Positions 17,029-25,214 of a stretch of DNA of 64,000 nt are shown piece by piece (positions within the stretch are counted from its first letter, which is position 1; each line of letters begins with the position of its first letter). Made by a program: the position numbers and the translations under genes. The stretch spans positions 1-64,000 of the forward strand of contig QFXE01000018.1 in assembly GCA_003349915.1 (NCBI GenBank). The letters run 5' to 3'. The stretch is from an endosymbiont of Escarpia spicata. GTDB lineage: Bacteria; Pseudomonadota; Gammaproteobacteria; Chromatiales; Chromatiaceae. The notes beneath the pieces are model-generated. The model saw only the letters and a list, made by a program, of their open reading frames with translations, was not told where the DNA came from and did no database searches.

Positions 17029-18290
17029 TGGACTGGGCTTTAGAACTCTTTCTGATTATCGCCTTTTTGTTGCTGAAGGGGTTTTTCTCCGGCTCCGAAA
17101 TTGCCATGGTCAATTCGGATAAAGTCAAGTTGCGGCATCAGGCAAAGATGGGTAATCGTGGTGCTGCGTTGGTACTCAAAATGTTTCGCACGCCAGACGT
17201 CATTCTGGGAACCACACTGGTGGGAACCAATCTGGCTACAGTCACCATATCCACCCTGGGCGCGCTGATTTTTATCGATCTGTTTGGCTCGGTGGGTGAT
17301 CTGATATCAATTATCGTGCTTACCCCTGTGCTGCTGATTCTGGGAGAAGTTGTCCCCAAGAGTATCTTCCAGCAAAAGGCGGATACGATTTCCGGTCGGC
17401 TTATCTATGCCCTGCGTTTTTTCTCTTATCTTTTCTATCCGGTGATCTTCATCTTCAGTCGGATAGCACGTTTCATCACCCGCATCGTGGGGGATGGGAC
17501 CATTCCACAGAATATGTTTATCACCCGCGAGGAACTGCGAGTGCTGCTGGATGTATCGGACTCTGCTGCCAACCCATCGACGATTGATCGCAAGCGTATT
17601 CGACGGATCATCCGTTTTGGCGATACCACGGTGGGTGAGGCGATGATTCCTTTGGCTGATGTGGTCGGTTTGAATGAGGCCCGTTCCATGAAGGAGACGA
17701 CGCGCCTGGTGATGAAATACGGTTTCAACCGCTTGCCTGTCTATCGGGGTAACATTACCAATATCAAGAAAGTTCTGACCCTGAATTCATGGGATTTGAT
17801 GGACCCGGATATCATGGAGAAGTCTGTCGCTGACTATATGAAACCGGTGCTGTTTCTTTCGCCAAAGCAGACGATTGACCGGGCGCTTCCCCAGTTGCAG
17901 GCCCGTGAAGATCACATGGCGGTGGTGGTGGATGAGTTTGGCTCTGCGGTGGGAATTCTCACCATGGAAGATGTTTTTGAAGAGGTCGTGGGTGAGATCG
18001 ATGTGGGATATGACTTTGATGAGTATCATCCAAAGAAGCGGGCCTATATCGAACATGAGAATGAGAATAGCCACCTGATGAGCGGCAGAATGCCCATCTC
18101 AGAGGTCAATGATACCCTGTATGTACACTTTCCTGTGGAGGAAGCACATACTATTGGTGGATTGATCATCAGTCGCTTGCGCCATATCCCCTCCCAAGGT
18201 GATGCCATCGAAGAGCAGGGTTATCGCCTGAGCGTGTTGGAGGCGGATGAGCGCTCAGTCATTAAGGTACGGGTAGAACGGCTGTTGTAG
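17028..18290 (+). CDS. DUF21-CBS-CorC family membrane protein, second copy
   Basis: 420 residues from ATG 17028, overlapping the previous stop (TGATG). Same layout as its neighbour: DUF21 membrane part with LLLKGFFSGSEIAMVNSDKVKLRHQ and LILGEVVPKSIFQQKADT, paired CBS domains (AMIPLADVVGLNEARSM; VADYMKPVLFLSPKQTIDRALPQL; DEFGSAVGILTMEDVFEEVVGEI) and a C-terminal CorC domain (MPISEVNDTLYVHFP..TIGGLIISRLRHIPSQGD). It is more canonical in length than the first copy and lacks the acidic tail. Tandem copies suggest a heteromeric ion-transport regulator (inference). Predicted inner-membrane protein. Confidence 0.88.
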   Translation: MDWALELFLIIAFLLLKGFFSGSEIAMVNSDKVKLRHQAKMGNRGAALVLKMFRTPDVILGTTLVGTNLATVTISTLGALIFIDLFGSVGDLISIIVLTPVLLILGEVVPKSIFQQKADTISGRLIYALRFFSYLFYPVIFIFSRIARFITRIVGDGTIPQNMFITREELRVLLDVSDSAANPSTIDRKRIRRIIRFGDTTVGEAMIPLADVVGLNEARSMKETTRLVMKYGFNRLPVYRGNITNIKKVLTLNSWDLMDPDIMEKSVADYMKPVLFLSPKQTIDRALPQLQAREDHMAVVVDEFGSAVGILTMEDVFEEVVGEIDVGYDFDEYHPKKRAYIEHENENSHLMSGRMPISEVNDTLYVHFPVEEAHTIGGLIISRLRHIPSQGDAIEEQGYRLSVLEADERSVIKVRVERLL

Positions 18291-18353
18291 ATAGAAGAAA
18301 AAAGTGTGCACTGCTTGAATTAGCACGGTATTTGATACGCTAAGGAGAATCTT

Positions 18354-18899
18354 ATGACCGCTGAATCTATCATGAGCTTTCGGTTGGTGAAGTTGAAGCC
18401 GACGGATAGGGTGTGTGACGCGTTACGGGTGATGCATGCCCAGCAGATCCGTAACCTGCCGGTGGTGGATGAAAACGATCAGTTCGTGGGGCTGTTCGGG
18501 ATTCGTCGCCTGACCAGGTTACTGCTGCCCAAAGCGGCACAGATGAATCTTGGATTGCAGGATCTGAGTTTCATGCCGGATGAGATGAGTGAGATGTCGG
18601 AACGGATAAAGGAGGTGAGTCAGCGCCCGGTCTCTGATTTCCTGGAGAAAAAGAAACGCCTGATGTTCTGCAAGCCTAGCACTGGCTTTCCTGAGGTGCT
18701 GGAACTGCTGGATCAGAGCGTGGACACCAGCCTGCCGGTAATTGTTCTCAAAGGGAAAAAGAAGAAGCTGGTGGGGATGGTTTCGGCCTGGGATGTGGTG
18801 GAGAAGCTACTGGTGAACATGTGCGAAATGGAAACCGCTTCTGCCGTGGGGGCTGATGACCCGGAGCCTGGCGAGAGCGAAGAAGAGAAGGCGTCCTGA
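18354..18899 (+). CDS. CBS-domain protein
   Basis: 181 residues, soluble, with a tandem CBS pair: ESIMSFRLVKLKPTDRVCDALRVMHAQQIRNLPVVDENDQFVGLFGIRRL at the N-terminus and a second half near residues 100-155 (KPSTGFPEVLELLDQSVDTSLPVIV..KLVGMVSAWDVVEKLL), ending in a short acidic tail. Two CBS units usually form one adenosine-nucleotide site. AAGGAG at 18341-18346 gives a good ribosome site. It is separated by only two bases from the permease that follows, so it is probably its regulatory subunit (inference). Confidence 0.82.
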   Translation: MTAESIMSFRLVKLKPTDRVCDALRVMHAQQIRNLPVVDENDQFVGLFGIRRLTRLLLPKAAQMNLGLQDLSFMPDEMSEMSERIKEVSQRPVSDFLEKKKRLMFCKPSTGFPEVLELLDQSVDTSLPVIVLKGKKKKLVGMVSAWDVVEKLLVNMCEMETASAVGADDPEPGESEEEKAS

Positions 18900-18901
18900 T
18901 T

Positions 18902-20245
18902 ATGCATGGCGAGACAGCAACCCTCTCTCACGTAATTTTCGGCTGGGACCCGCTACTGGTCTCCGCTATCCTGTTTATCGCCACCTATGCGGTGATTGTC
19001 AGTGAGAAGATCAACCGCGCTATCGTGGCTGGTCTCGGGGCGGGACTGATGATAACCCTGGGTGTGCTCAATCAGGAGCAGGCGATCGCCGGGGTGGACT
19101 TCAATACCCTGGGGCTGCTCACCGGGATGATGGTGATCGTGGCCATTACCCGGCGCTGTGGTGTGTTTCAGTTTGTTGCAGTCTGGTCGGCCAAGAAGGT
19201 GGAGGCGCGGCCTTGGGGCATTATGCTCATGCTGTCTCTGGTTACGGCGGTTCTTTCGGCATTGCTGGATAATGTAACCACGGTTTTGCTGATCGCTCCG
19301 GTGACTCTGCTCATTACCGAGGAGCTGAAGGTCAACCCCTATCCCTATCTGTTCAGCGAAATCTTCGCCTCTAATATCGGCGGTACCGCGACCCTGATCG
19401 GTGATCCACCCAATATTATGATCGGTTCGGCGGTGGGGATGTCGTTCAACGATTTTCTGCTCAATACCGCGCCGATCACTCCCGTTATCATGTTGGTGAC
19501 GATGCTGGTGATTTACTTTGTTTGGGGTAGAAGTCTGGAGACGAGCGATGAGGCCCGGCAGCGGGTAATGCAGTTTCGGGAACGGGATGCGATCACAGAC
19601 GTGAGGCTGCTCAAGCAGTCTCTGTTGGTACTTTCCCTGGTGATCGTCGGTTTTGTTTTTGCCCACCCGCTGCACCTGGAGCCGGCCACCATCGCCATGT
19701 TCGGGGCCGGTCTGCTGTTGCTGCTGAACAACATTGGCGAGGATGCTGAGGATCAGACCGAAGACGTGCATCACTCCTTCGCCGAAGTGGAATGGGTGAC
19801 CATCTTCTTTTTCGTCGGCCTGTTCATCGTGGTGAGTGGCATTGAGCATGCAGGTCTGTTGCAGATGCTGGGCGACTGGGTGATCGGTCTGACCGGGGGC
19901 GATATGGCAGTGACCGCGATCGCCATCCTTTGGGTCTCCGCAGTTGCCTCGGCGGTGGTGGATAATATCCCCTTCGTCGCCACTATGATCCCAATGATTG
20001 AATCCATGGCCCCTACCTTTGGTGGTGCGGAGAACCTGATGCCGATCTGGTGGTCGCTGGCGTTGGGCGCCTGTCTCGGCGGCAATGGTTCCCTGATCGG
20101 GGCCAGTGCTAATCTGATCGTGGCGGGCTTCGCCGAGCGCGCGGGTCACCGCATCGGCTTTCTCTCTTTTATGATGGCAGCCTTCCCGTTGATGCTGTTG
20201 AGCATTGTGATCGCAACAGTTTATGTCTATTTGCGCTATCTTTGA
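18902..20245 (+). CDS. ArsB/NhaD/SLC13-type ion permease
   Basis: 447 residues with 11-12 predicted membrane spans in two inverted halves. Ion-transporter (IT) superfamily motifs are visible: SALLDNVTTVLLIAPVTLL and IFASNIGGTATLIGDPPNIMIG in the first half, ASAVVDNIPFVATMIPM and LGACLGGNGSLIGASANLIVAG in the second. The pairs DN.(T/P) and GDPPN / GASAN are the re-entrant hairpin signatures of NhaD and ArsB-like exchangers. The transported ion (Na+/H+, arsenite or an oxyanion) cannot be chosen from the sequence. It is flanked on both sides by CBS-domain genes, with starts at 2 and 35 bases, so it is likely one transport unit sensing adenylates. Confidence 0.83.
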   Translation: MHGETATLSHVIFGWDPLLVSAILFIATYAVIVSEKINRAIVAGLGAGLMITLGVLNQEQAIAGVDFNTLGLLTGMMVIVAITRRCGVFQFVAVWSAKKVEARPWGIMLMLSLVTAVLSALLDNVTTVLLIAPVTLLITEELKVNPYPYLFSEIFASNIGGTATLIGDPPNIMIGSAVGMSFNDFLLNTAPITPVIMLVTMLVIYFVWGRSLETSDEARQRVMQFRERDAITDVRLLKQSLLVLSLVIVGFVFAHPLHLEPATIAMFGAGLLLLLNNIGEDAEDQTEDVHHSFAEVEWVTIFFFVGLFIVVSGIEHAGLLQMLGDWVIGLTGGDMAVTAIAILWVSAVASAVVDNIPFVATMIPMIESMAPTFGGAENLMPIWWSLALGACLGGNGSLIGASANLIVAGFAERAGHRIGFLSFMMAAFPLMLLSIVIATVYVYLRYL

Positions 20246-20280
20246 GTGAACGGCGGTCCAGAGCCGACAGAGGATTCCCC

Positions 20281-20751
20281 ATGCTGGTTAAAGACTGCAT
20301 CATCGAGACCGGAGTCATTCGAAGTGGCATGCTGGTTCGCGAGGTATTTTCTGAGTGTGGTAGGACGCATGTTCAGGCCCTGCCTTGTGTCAACGAGAAA
20401 GGGAAGATAACAGGCCGGCTCACGCTGAAAAACATTATGAAATTCTCCTGCCTGCCAGAATACATGGTGGAGTTGGCACCGTTACTGGGTGGTTTTCTTT
20501 CCTGTGTGGACAATGCGGAGGAAAAGATCAACCAGGTGCTATGCAGTCAAGTGGATTCCTATGTGCGTAAGGCAGGCGTTTTTACCCGCTCTGATGCACC
20601 GGCGATCAAGGCTCTGGCGATGATGGAGAAGAATGATACCAGCTACCTTTTCGTGGTGGACGAAGGGGAGTACCGCGGGATCATCACTATTCAGGGGATT
20701 GCAGCAAAGATGTCGGAGATCGTGGTCTGCGCGGTTGATCGTGGTGGCTGA
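20281..20751 (+). CDS. Small CBS-domain protein
   Basis: 156 residues from ATG 20281, which has AGAGGA six bases upstream; an in-frame GTG at 20242 overlapping the permease is less likely. Two divergent CBS units are recognisable: LVREVFSECGRTHVQALPCVNEKGKITGRLTLKNIMKF and VRKAGVFTRSDAPAIKALAMMEKNDTSYLFVVDEGEYRGIITIQGIAAKM. No catalytic domain. Second CBS partner of the permease operon. Confidence 0.78.
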   Translation: MLVKDCIIETGVIRSGMLVREVFSECGRTHVQALPCVNEKGKITGRLTLKNIMKFSCLPEYMVELAPLLGGFLSCVDNAEEKINQVLCSQVDSYVRKAGVFTRSDAPAIKALAMMEKNDTSYLFVVDEGEYRGIITIQGIAAKMSEIVVCAVDRGG

Positions 20752-20817
20752 AAGCGCGCCGGCGAGTGGTGTTGGCGGTATGCCGAATAATTACAAAATT
20801 GATGATGGAGAAGAAAA

Positions 20818-21282
20818 TTGCCTAACAAATCACACAAACATCCCATTCTTGTCCCTGTGGACTTTTCCCATCATTCGGAAGCTGCCTTGATCAAGGCCTG
20901 TGAAATGGCTCAGTGCATGAAATTGCCGATCATTGCCCTCCACGTGGTTCATGATCCGGGGGACATGCCTGGTTATTACGCCAGCATCAATAAGAAAAAC
21001 AGCCTTGTCAGAATTGAAGACCTGGCTATGGATATGTTTGAAGACTTCATGAAGGCGGTTAAAAAGCGGCACCCGAAGATAGGTGCACTGCGCAAGGCCA
21101 AGACCATGCTCGTGGTGGGACTGCCGGTGACGAAGATCCTTCAGGTTAGCGAAAAACTGAATGCCTCAATGGTTGTGATGGGGAGCCAGGGTCGTACCGG
21201 CCTGGATCACATGCTATTGGGTTCAAAAGCAGAGCAGATAGTACGATTGTCACCAGTACCTGTAACCATCTTCAAGGCATAA
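20818..21282 (+). CDS. Universal stress protein (UspA family), ATP-binding type
   Basis: 154 residues. Starts ILVPVDFSHHSEAALIKACEMA and ends with MGSQGRTGLDHMLLGSKAEQIVRLSPVPV, matching the ATP-binding pattern G-2x-G-9x-G-S. The start is TTG 20818, supported by GGAG seven bases upstream; no ATG or GTG fits. It lies between CBS genes and the Na/Pi cotransporter and is probably co-transcribed with them. Confidence 0.85.
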   Translation: MPNKSHKHPILVPVDFSHHSEAALIKACEMAQCMKLPIIALHVVHDPGDMPGYYASINKKNSLVRIEDLAMDMFEDFMKAVKKRHPKIGALRKAKTMLVVGLPVTKILQVSEKLNASMVVMGSQGRTGLDHMLLGSKAEQIVRLSPVPVTIFKA

Positions 21283-21303
21283 TAACCCACTGAGGTGTAC
21301 AAC

Positions 21304-23100
21304 ATGTATACAAAAAGCAGACTCTGGTTTGAGGCTTATTTAACAAGAGGGACGTTGGTTTTGCTTGCAGGGTTGGCGGCTGCATTCATGGTCTACCCGG
21401 TATTCGCCGCCACAGGCGCTGCAGCAGAGATGAAGTGGGGCACCATGGGCATGCAGCTGTTCGGTGGGCTGGCGCTCTTTCTGTTTGGCATGGAGCAGAT
21501 GTCGGAATCCCTCAAGGCGGTCGCCGGCGAGCGCATGAAATTGATCCTGGCCAAGTTGACCACCAATCGCTTCATGGGTGCCACGACGGGCGCGTTCGTG
21601 ACCGCGATCATTCAATCCTCTTCAGTTACCACTGTCCTGGTGGTTGGATTTATCACCGCGGGTCTGATGTCCATGTCGCAATCTGTCGGGGTGATCATGG
21701 GCGCCAATATTGGCACCACAATCACGGCTCAGATTGTTGCCTTCAAAGTGACCAAGGCCGCTTTGCTGATGGTCGGCGTCGGATTCAGCATGCTGTTCAT
21801 CTCCAAACAGGACAAAATAAAGCAGTATGGCACTATGCTCATGGGATTGGGGCTGGTGTTTTTCGGCATGAGCGTCATGAGTAATGCCATGCAGCCACTG
21901 CGTACCTATCAACCTTTCCTTGATCTGATGATTCAGATGGAAAATCCCCTGGTCGGTATCCTGGTGGCGGCGGCCTTTACCGGGCTGATACAGTCCTCAT
22001 CTGCTACCACCGGTATTGTTATCGTCATGGCCAGCCAGGGGTTTATAACGCTCCCGGCAGGTATTGCCCTGGCGTTTGGTGCGAATGTCGGAACCTGCAT
22101 CACAGCCATGCTGGCCTCCATTGGCAAACCCAGAGAGGCAGTCCGTGCAGCCGTAGTGCATGTCATGTTCAATATTGCGGGCGTACTGATTTGGGTGCTG
22201 TTTATAGACCATCTCGCCAATTGGGTCACCGCGCTGTCGCCGGTTCATCCGGAACTCTCCGGTGTGGATCGTCTCGGTGCGGAAACGCCTCGTCAGATCG
22301 CTAATGCCCACACCATCTTCAATATTGCCAACACATTTATCTTTATCGGTTTTACCACCCAGATCGCCCGTTTGGTTGAGTGGATGATTCCAGACAGCAC
22401 GCTGGAGGAGGAGGATTTGCTGGTCAGCGCCAAATACCTTGATGAAGAGTTGCTGACAACGCCTTCACTTGCCTTAGGCCGGGTTCGTTTGGAAGTGCTG
22501 CATATGGGAGAGCGCGTACAAGAGATGCTGGACAGTATCATGCCGGCCATTCTCACTGGCAATAAAGAGTCATTGTCCGCTGTCCGTGACCTGGATGACC
22601 AGGTGGATATCCTCTACGAGCAAATCATCGACTACATGGGACGTATCAGTAAGCGGTCATTATCGGATCAGCAGACCGAGGAGTTTCTCAAGCTCATGGA
22701 AGCTGTGAGCGATCTAGAGAACATAGGTGATACGATTGAAACCAATCTGGTGGGTTTGGGCTTTGACCGGATAAATGCAGGGTTTTCAATCAGTGAACCG
22801 ACCCGCGAGGTTCTTTTGGGTTTTCATGAAGTGGTTACCAAGGCTTTCAAAACTGCGGTACAGGCAGTTTCCCAGAATAGTGAGGAAGCCGCACAGATTG
22901 TGACAGCCATGAAAGAGGAGATCACCAAAATGACTGACTCAGCGGCCGCTCATCAGGCGGAACGGCTGGTGGCCGAAGAGCCCAACCGTATTCCGGCTTA
23001 CACTATTGAAGTCGATATCATCGAAAAACAGAAGCGCATCTACTATTTCGCCAAACGGATGGCTAAGAGTGTAACTGCACTTGAAGCGATAGAGGCGTAA
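21304..23100 (+). CDS. Na+/phosphate cotransporter (NptA/YjbB type) with C-terminal PhoU domain
   Basis: 598 residues from ATG 21304, with GAGGTG six bases upstream (in-frame GTG 21295 is less likely). About eight spans are built as two repeats, each with the NaPi hallmark QSSS: FVTAIIQSSSVTTVLVVG..GANIGTTITA and FTGLIQSSSATTGIVIV..GANVGTCITA. Residues about 390-590 are a helical PhoU-like domain (RVRLEVLHMGERVQEMLDSI; VSDLENIGDTIETNLV). The family imports or exports phosphate with sodium; a fused PhoU part is common. This is the last gene of the ion/phosphate block and lies 6 kb from the PhoU-kinase of the GAK cluster. N-terminal hydrophobic stretch (residues 15-35) could be a leader or an extra span. 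Confidence 0.88.
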   Translation: MYTKSRLWFEAYLTRGTLVLLAGLAAAFMVYPVFAATGAAAEMKWGTMGMQLFGGLALFLFGMEQMSESLKAVAGERMKLILAKLTTNRFMGATTGAFVTAIIQSSSVTTVLVVGFITAGLMSMSQSVGVIMGANIGTTITAQIVAFKVTKAALLMVGVGFSMLFISKQDKIKQYGTMLMGLGLVFFGMSVMSNAMQPLRTYQPFLDLMIQMENPLVGILVAAAFTGLIQSSSATTGIVIVMASQGFITLPAGIALAFGANVGTCITAMLASIGKPREAVRAAVVHVMFNIAGVLIWVLFIDHLANWVTALSPVHPELSGVDRLGAETPRQIANAHTIFNIANTFIFIGFTTQIARLVEWMIPDSTLEEEDLLVSAKYLDEELLTTPSLALGRVRLEVLHMGERVQEMLDSIMPAILTGNKESLSAVRDLDDQVDILYEQIIDYMGRISKRSLSDQQTEEFLKLMEAVSDLENIGDTIETNLVGLGFDRINAGFSISEPTREVLLGFHEVVTKAFKTAVQAVSQNSEEAAQIVTAMKEEITKMTDSAAAHQAERLVAEEPNRIPAYTIEVDIIEKQKRIYYFAKRMAKSVTALEAIEA

Positions 23101-23185
23101 ACATACTGTAATAATCCAAGAGTATCATTGCGCAGAATGTGGAAGAAATGGCCTTTATAGAGAATCTACGAATGGGAGATATGAG

Positions 23186-23440
23186 ATGGGTATCGAAAAG
23201 CTACTGGGCAGTTTAAATGGCTACTTGAAGAAGGCGGAAAAGAAGAAAGCTCCCCAGTGTGACCAAATAGATGAGCTGTTGAAAAAGCTGAAGGAGAAAA
23301 AGAAGAAATTAGAGAAAAAATGGAGTAACGAAAATAATTCGACGAAAAAGAAACGATTATCAACTGAACTGAAAATTGTTACTCTGCAATTGAAGAAAGG
23401 TAATAAGCGGCGTGACGAATTGAAGAGCAAGTGCAAGTGA
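23186..23440 (+). CDS. Small Lys-rich coiled-coil hypothetical protein
   Basis: 84 residues, 30 or so lysines, mostly one long helix (DQIDELLKKLKEKKKKLEKKW). Two cysteines (25 and 83) lie near the ends. GGGAG at 23174-23178 lies just upstream of ATG 23186. It is not recognisable as a family; a DNA- or RNA-binding or scaffolding role would be guesswork. It lies 85 bases after the Na/Pi gene. Confidence 0.55.
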   Translation: MGIEKLLGSLNGYLKKAEKKKAPQCDQIDELLKKLKEKKKKLEKKWSNENNSTKKKRLSTELKIVTLQLKKGNKRRDELKSKCK

Positions 23441-23604
23441 TTCAGTAGTACGCGGTTCTCTCTTAATTTGAATGCCACGTAAGATATTGCCACCAGGGTA
23501 TTTTCCAAGGCAATCAGGGTGCCACGGTATACGGGTCGCAATATCTGTTTATTTAGCAGTAAGGCACAGAGAGTTCCCCTGGCCCGATATCAGAAGGCAT
23601 AAAG

Positions 23605-24078
23605 ATGCGCAAACGAATCATCACCTCAGTTCAGCAAGAAACCCTATCTCCTGACCAGAACTGGTTGAATCTGGAAGGACTCGCGGAGGTAGAGATCACC
23701 TCGGAGGACGCCTCGCATCCCATTGAGTCTGCTTTGCTGCCCGGCCGAGACTCTGGATGGCGTGCTGCAGGCCCAGGAAAGCAGACGATCCGGCTTCTCT
23801 TCGCCAATCCGCAAAGTCTCCGGCAGATTTGGTTGAACTTTGTGGAGACCCACATCGAGCGAACGCAAGAGTACGTCTTGCGTTGGTCGCCGGATGGCGG
23901 ACAGTCGTTTCAGGAAATCGTACGGCAGCAGTGGAACTTCAGTCCCCAGGCTGCAACCTGTGAGACGGAAGAGCATCGCGTCGAGCTACCGGCGGTTACT
24001 GTGCTCGAACTGACCATCATTCCGGACATAAGTGGGGGAGATGCGTTCGCTTCTTTGGCACAATTGCGGCTTGCCTAA
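23605..24078 (+). CDS. Carbohydrate-binding/discoidin-like domain protein
   Basis: 157 residues without signal peptide. A beta-rich pattern (TIRLLFANPQSLRQIWLNFVE; TQEYVLRWSPDGGQSFQEIVRQQWNFSP; LELTIIPDISGGDAFASLAQLRLA) matches single F5/8-type C (discoidin-like) jelly-roll domains, the WSPDGG..F turn being characteristic. Such proteins usually bind glycans, but this one is presumably cytoplasmic. It lies 39 bases before the DksA-like gene. Function unknown. Confidence 0.6.
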   Translation: MRKRIITSVQQETLSPDQNWLNLEGLAEVEITSEDASHPIESALLPGRDSGWRAAGPGKQTIRLLFANPQSLRQIWLNFVETHIERTQEYVLRWSPDGGQSFQEIVRQQWNFSPQAATCETEEHRVELPAVTVLELTIIPDISGGDAFASLAQLRLA

Positions 24079-24117
24079 CCAGTGCGTCAGCAGCGATAGC
24101 AATTGTAGTGGTGACCA

Positions 24118-24456
24118 ATGACCGAAGAAGAGATGGCACAAATCAGACAACAACTTCTTTTTCTGAAATCGGAGCTCCAGGAGTTGGAGGAAACATTCAA
24201 GGAGACAAACAAACCCTTGGAGCTTGATCAGGCGAGAGTTGGCAGGCTTTCTCGCATGGATGCCATGCAGGCACAGCAAATGGCCCTGGAAGCATCCAGG
24301 CGACGTCAGTCTCAGCTCTTGAAGGTCGAAGGTGCCTTGCGCCGCATTGAATCAGGCGAGTACGGATACTGTTTTGTGTGTGGCGAAGAGATAGGTATTC
24401 GTCGACTTTCCGTTGATCCGGCGAATACGCGTTGCATGGAATGCGCCGAGAAGTGA
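24118..24456 (+). CDS. TraR/DksA-family zinc-finger protein
   Basis: 112 residues: a coiled-coil hairpin of about 60 residues (QIRQQLLFLKSELQELEETF..ARVGRLSRMDAMQAQQMALEAS) and a C-terminal four-cysteine zinc ribbon (C85-F-V-C88 and C106-M-E-C109). DksA-like proteins insert the coiled coil into RNA polymerase's secondary channel. The acidic tip of DksA (DxxDxA) is not seen, so activity like DksA with ppGpp is uncertain. It is about a third shorter than DksA. Located just before a 758-base gap. Confidence 0.82.
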   Translation: MTEEEMAQIRQQLLFLKSELQELEETFKETNKPLELDQARVGRLSRMDAMQAQQMALEASRRRQSQLLKVEGALRRIESGEYGYCFVCGEEIGIRRLSVDPANTRCMECAEK

Positions 24457-25214
24457 ATTTGTTGGACGCAGCGAATCTGCTGAGAGAGGATCTCTATCCT
24501 TCACCCCCTCACCAAGTTCAAGTGCGCGTGGACAAAAACGTGTTTCTCTCATAAATTCAGGATGTTATTTTCGGACATTTTTGAATATTGGCTGTCTTTT
24601 GGGATCTCGCTCCAAACTCTTTGAAGAATTCACAAAGCGGTGAGGTAATCCCATGGACGTGGGGGGTTTTAGCTGCATTTGTCCAAATGCCTAAAGTATT
24701 TCCTTTTTACTGCCGATGACTTGGGCATCCATAACAAACAACAGGTACTCAATGTCATTATGAAAAGCTCAAGCAACTGCCCTGAGCGTGAGTAACCGGA
24801 CAATTCAAATCCTGCTCAAATGAAAATGGCAGTCGGTGGCGATTATATCGTTTCCGTGTCGGTCAAAGTCTAAAGACTTGGCCGCCTTTGGATTAAGCTA
24901 TCTCTATGATACCAAGCAGAAAAATGCATAAGCATACTCTGATATGCCCTTTCTGCATTGACTGTCACCTTTCTTTACAGGCGCATTGGTAACTGGATCG
25001 ATGCATCTGTATCATATAGCGGCTTGATGGGCAGGGCTGTGCCGGTAGCTGGCGAAAGAAACCGGCTGTTACAGAATGCTAATAATGGCTGGTCAACCAT
25101 CCCTGTGGTTACCCAGGAACCGGGTTGCGTTCTATTTGTGCAAGGATATATTTTCTCGCACCGATGAACGGAATCTGGAAATTAGGATATTAGAGACCCC
25201 TAGATACTCATGTC
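24457..25214. other. 758-base stretch without a convincing gene
   Basis: Only short frames are present, with no family resemblance and poor start signals. One fragment reads FTADDLGIHNKQQVL (near 24711-24755) and resembles the entry motif of YdjC-type deacetylases, but the frame is interrupted by stops, so at most it is a decayed remnant. A small locus or 5' leader for the wzz-like gene could lie here. No tRNA or terminator was found. Confidence 0.4.

Noticed and set aside
18953-20149. 398-codon minus-strand frame opposite the permease
   Set aside because: Antisense shadow, His/Gln-rich composition with no family resemblance.
24711-24755. YdjC-like deacetylase gene
   Set aside because: Only about 15 residues resemble it, and stops interrupt the frame.
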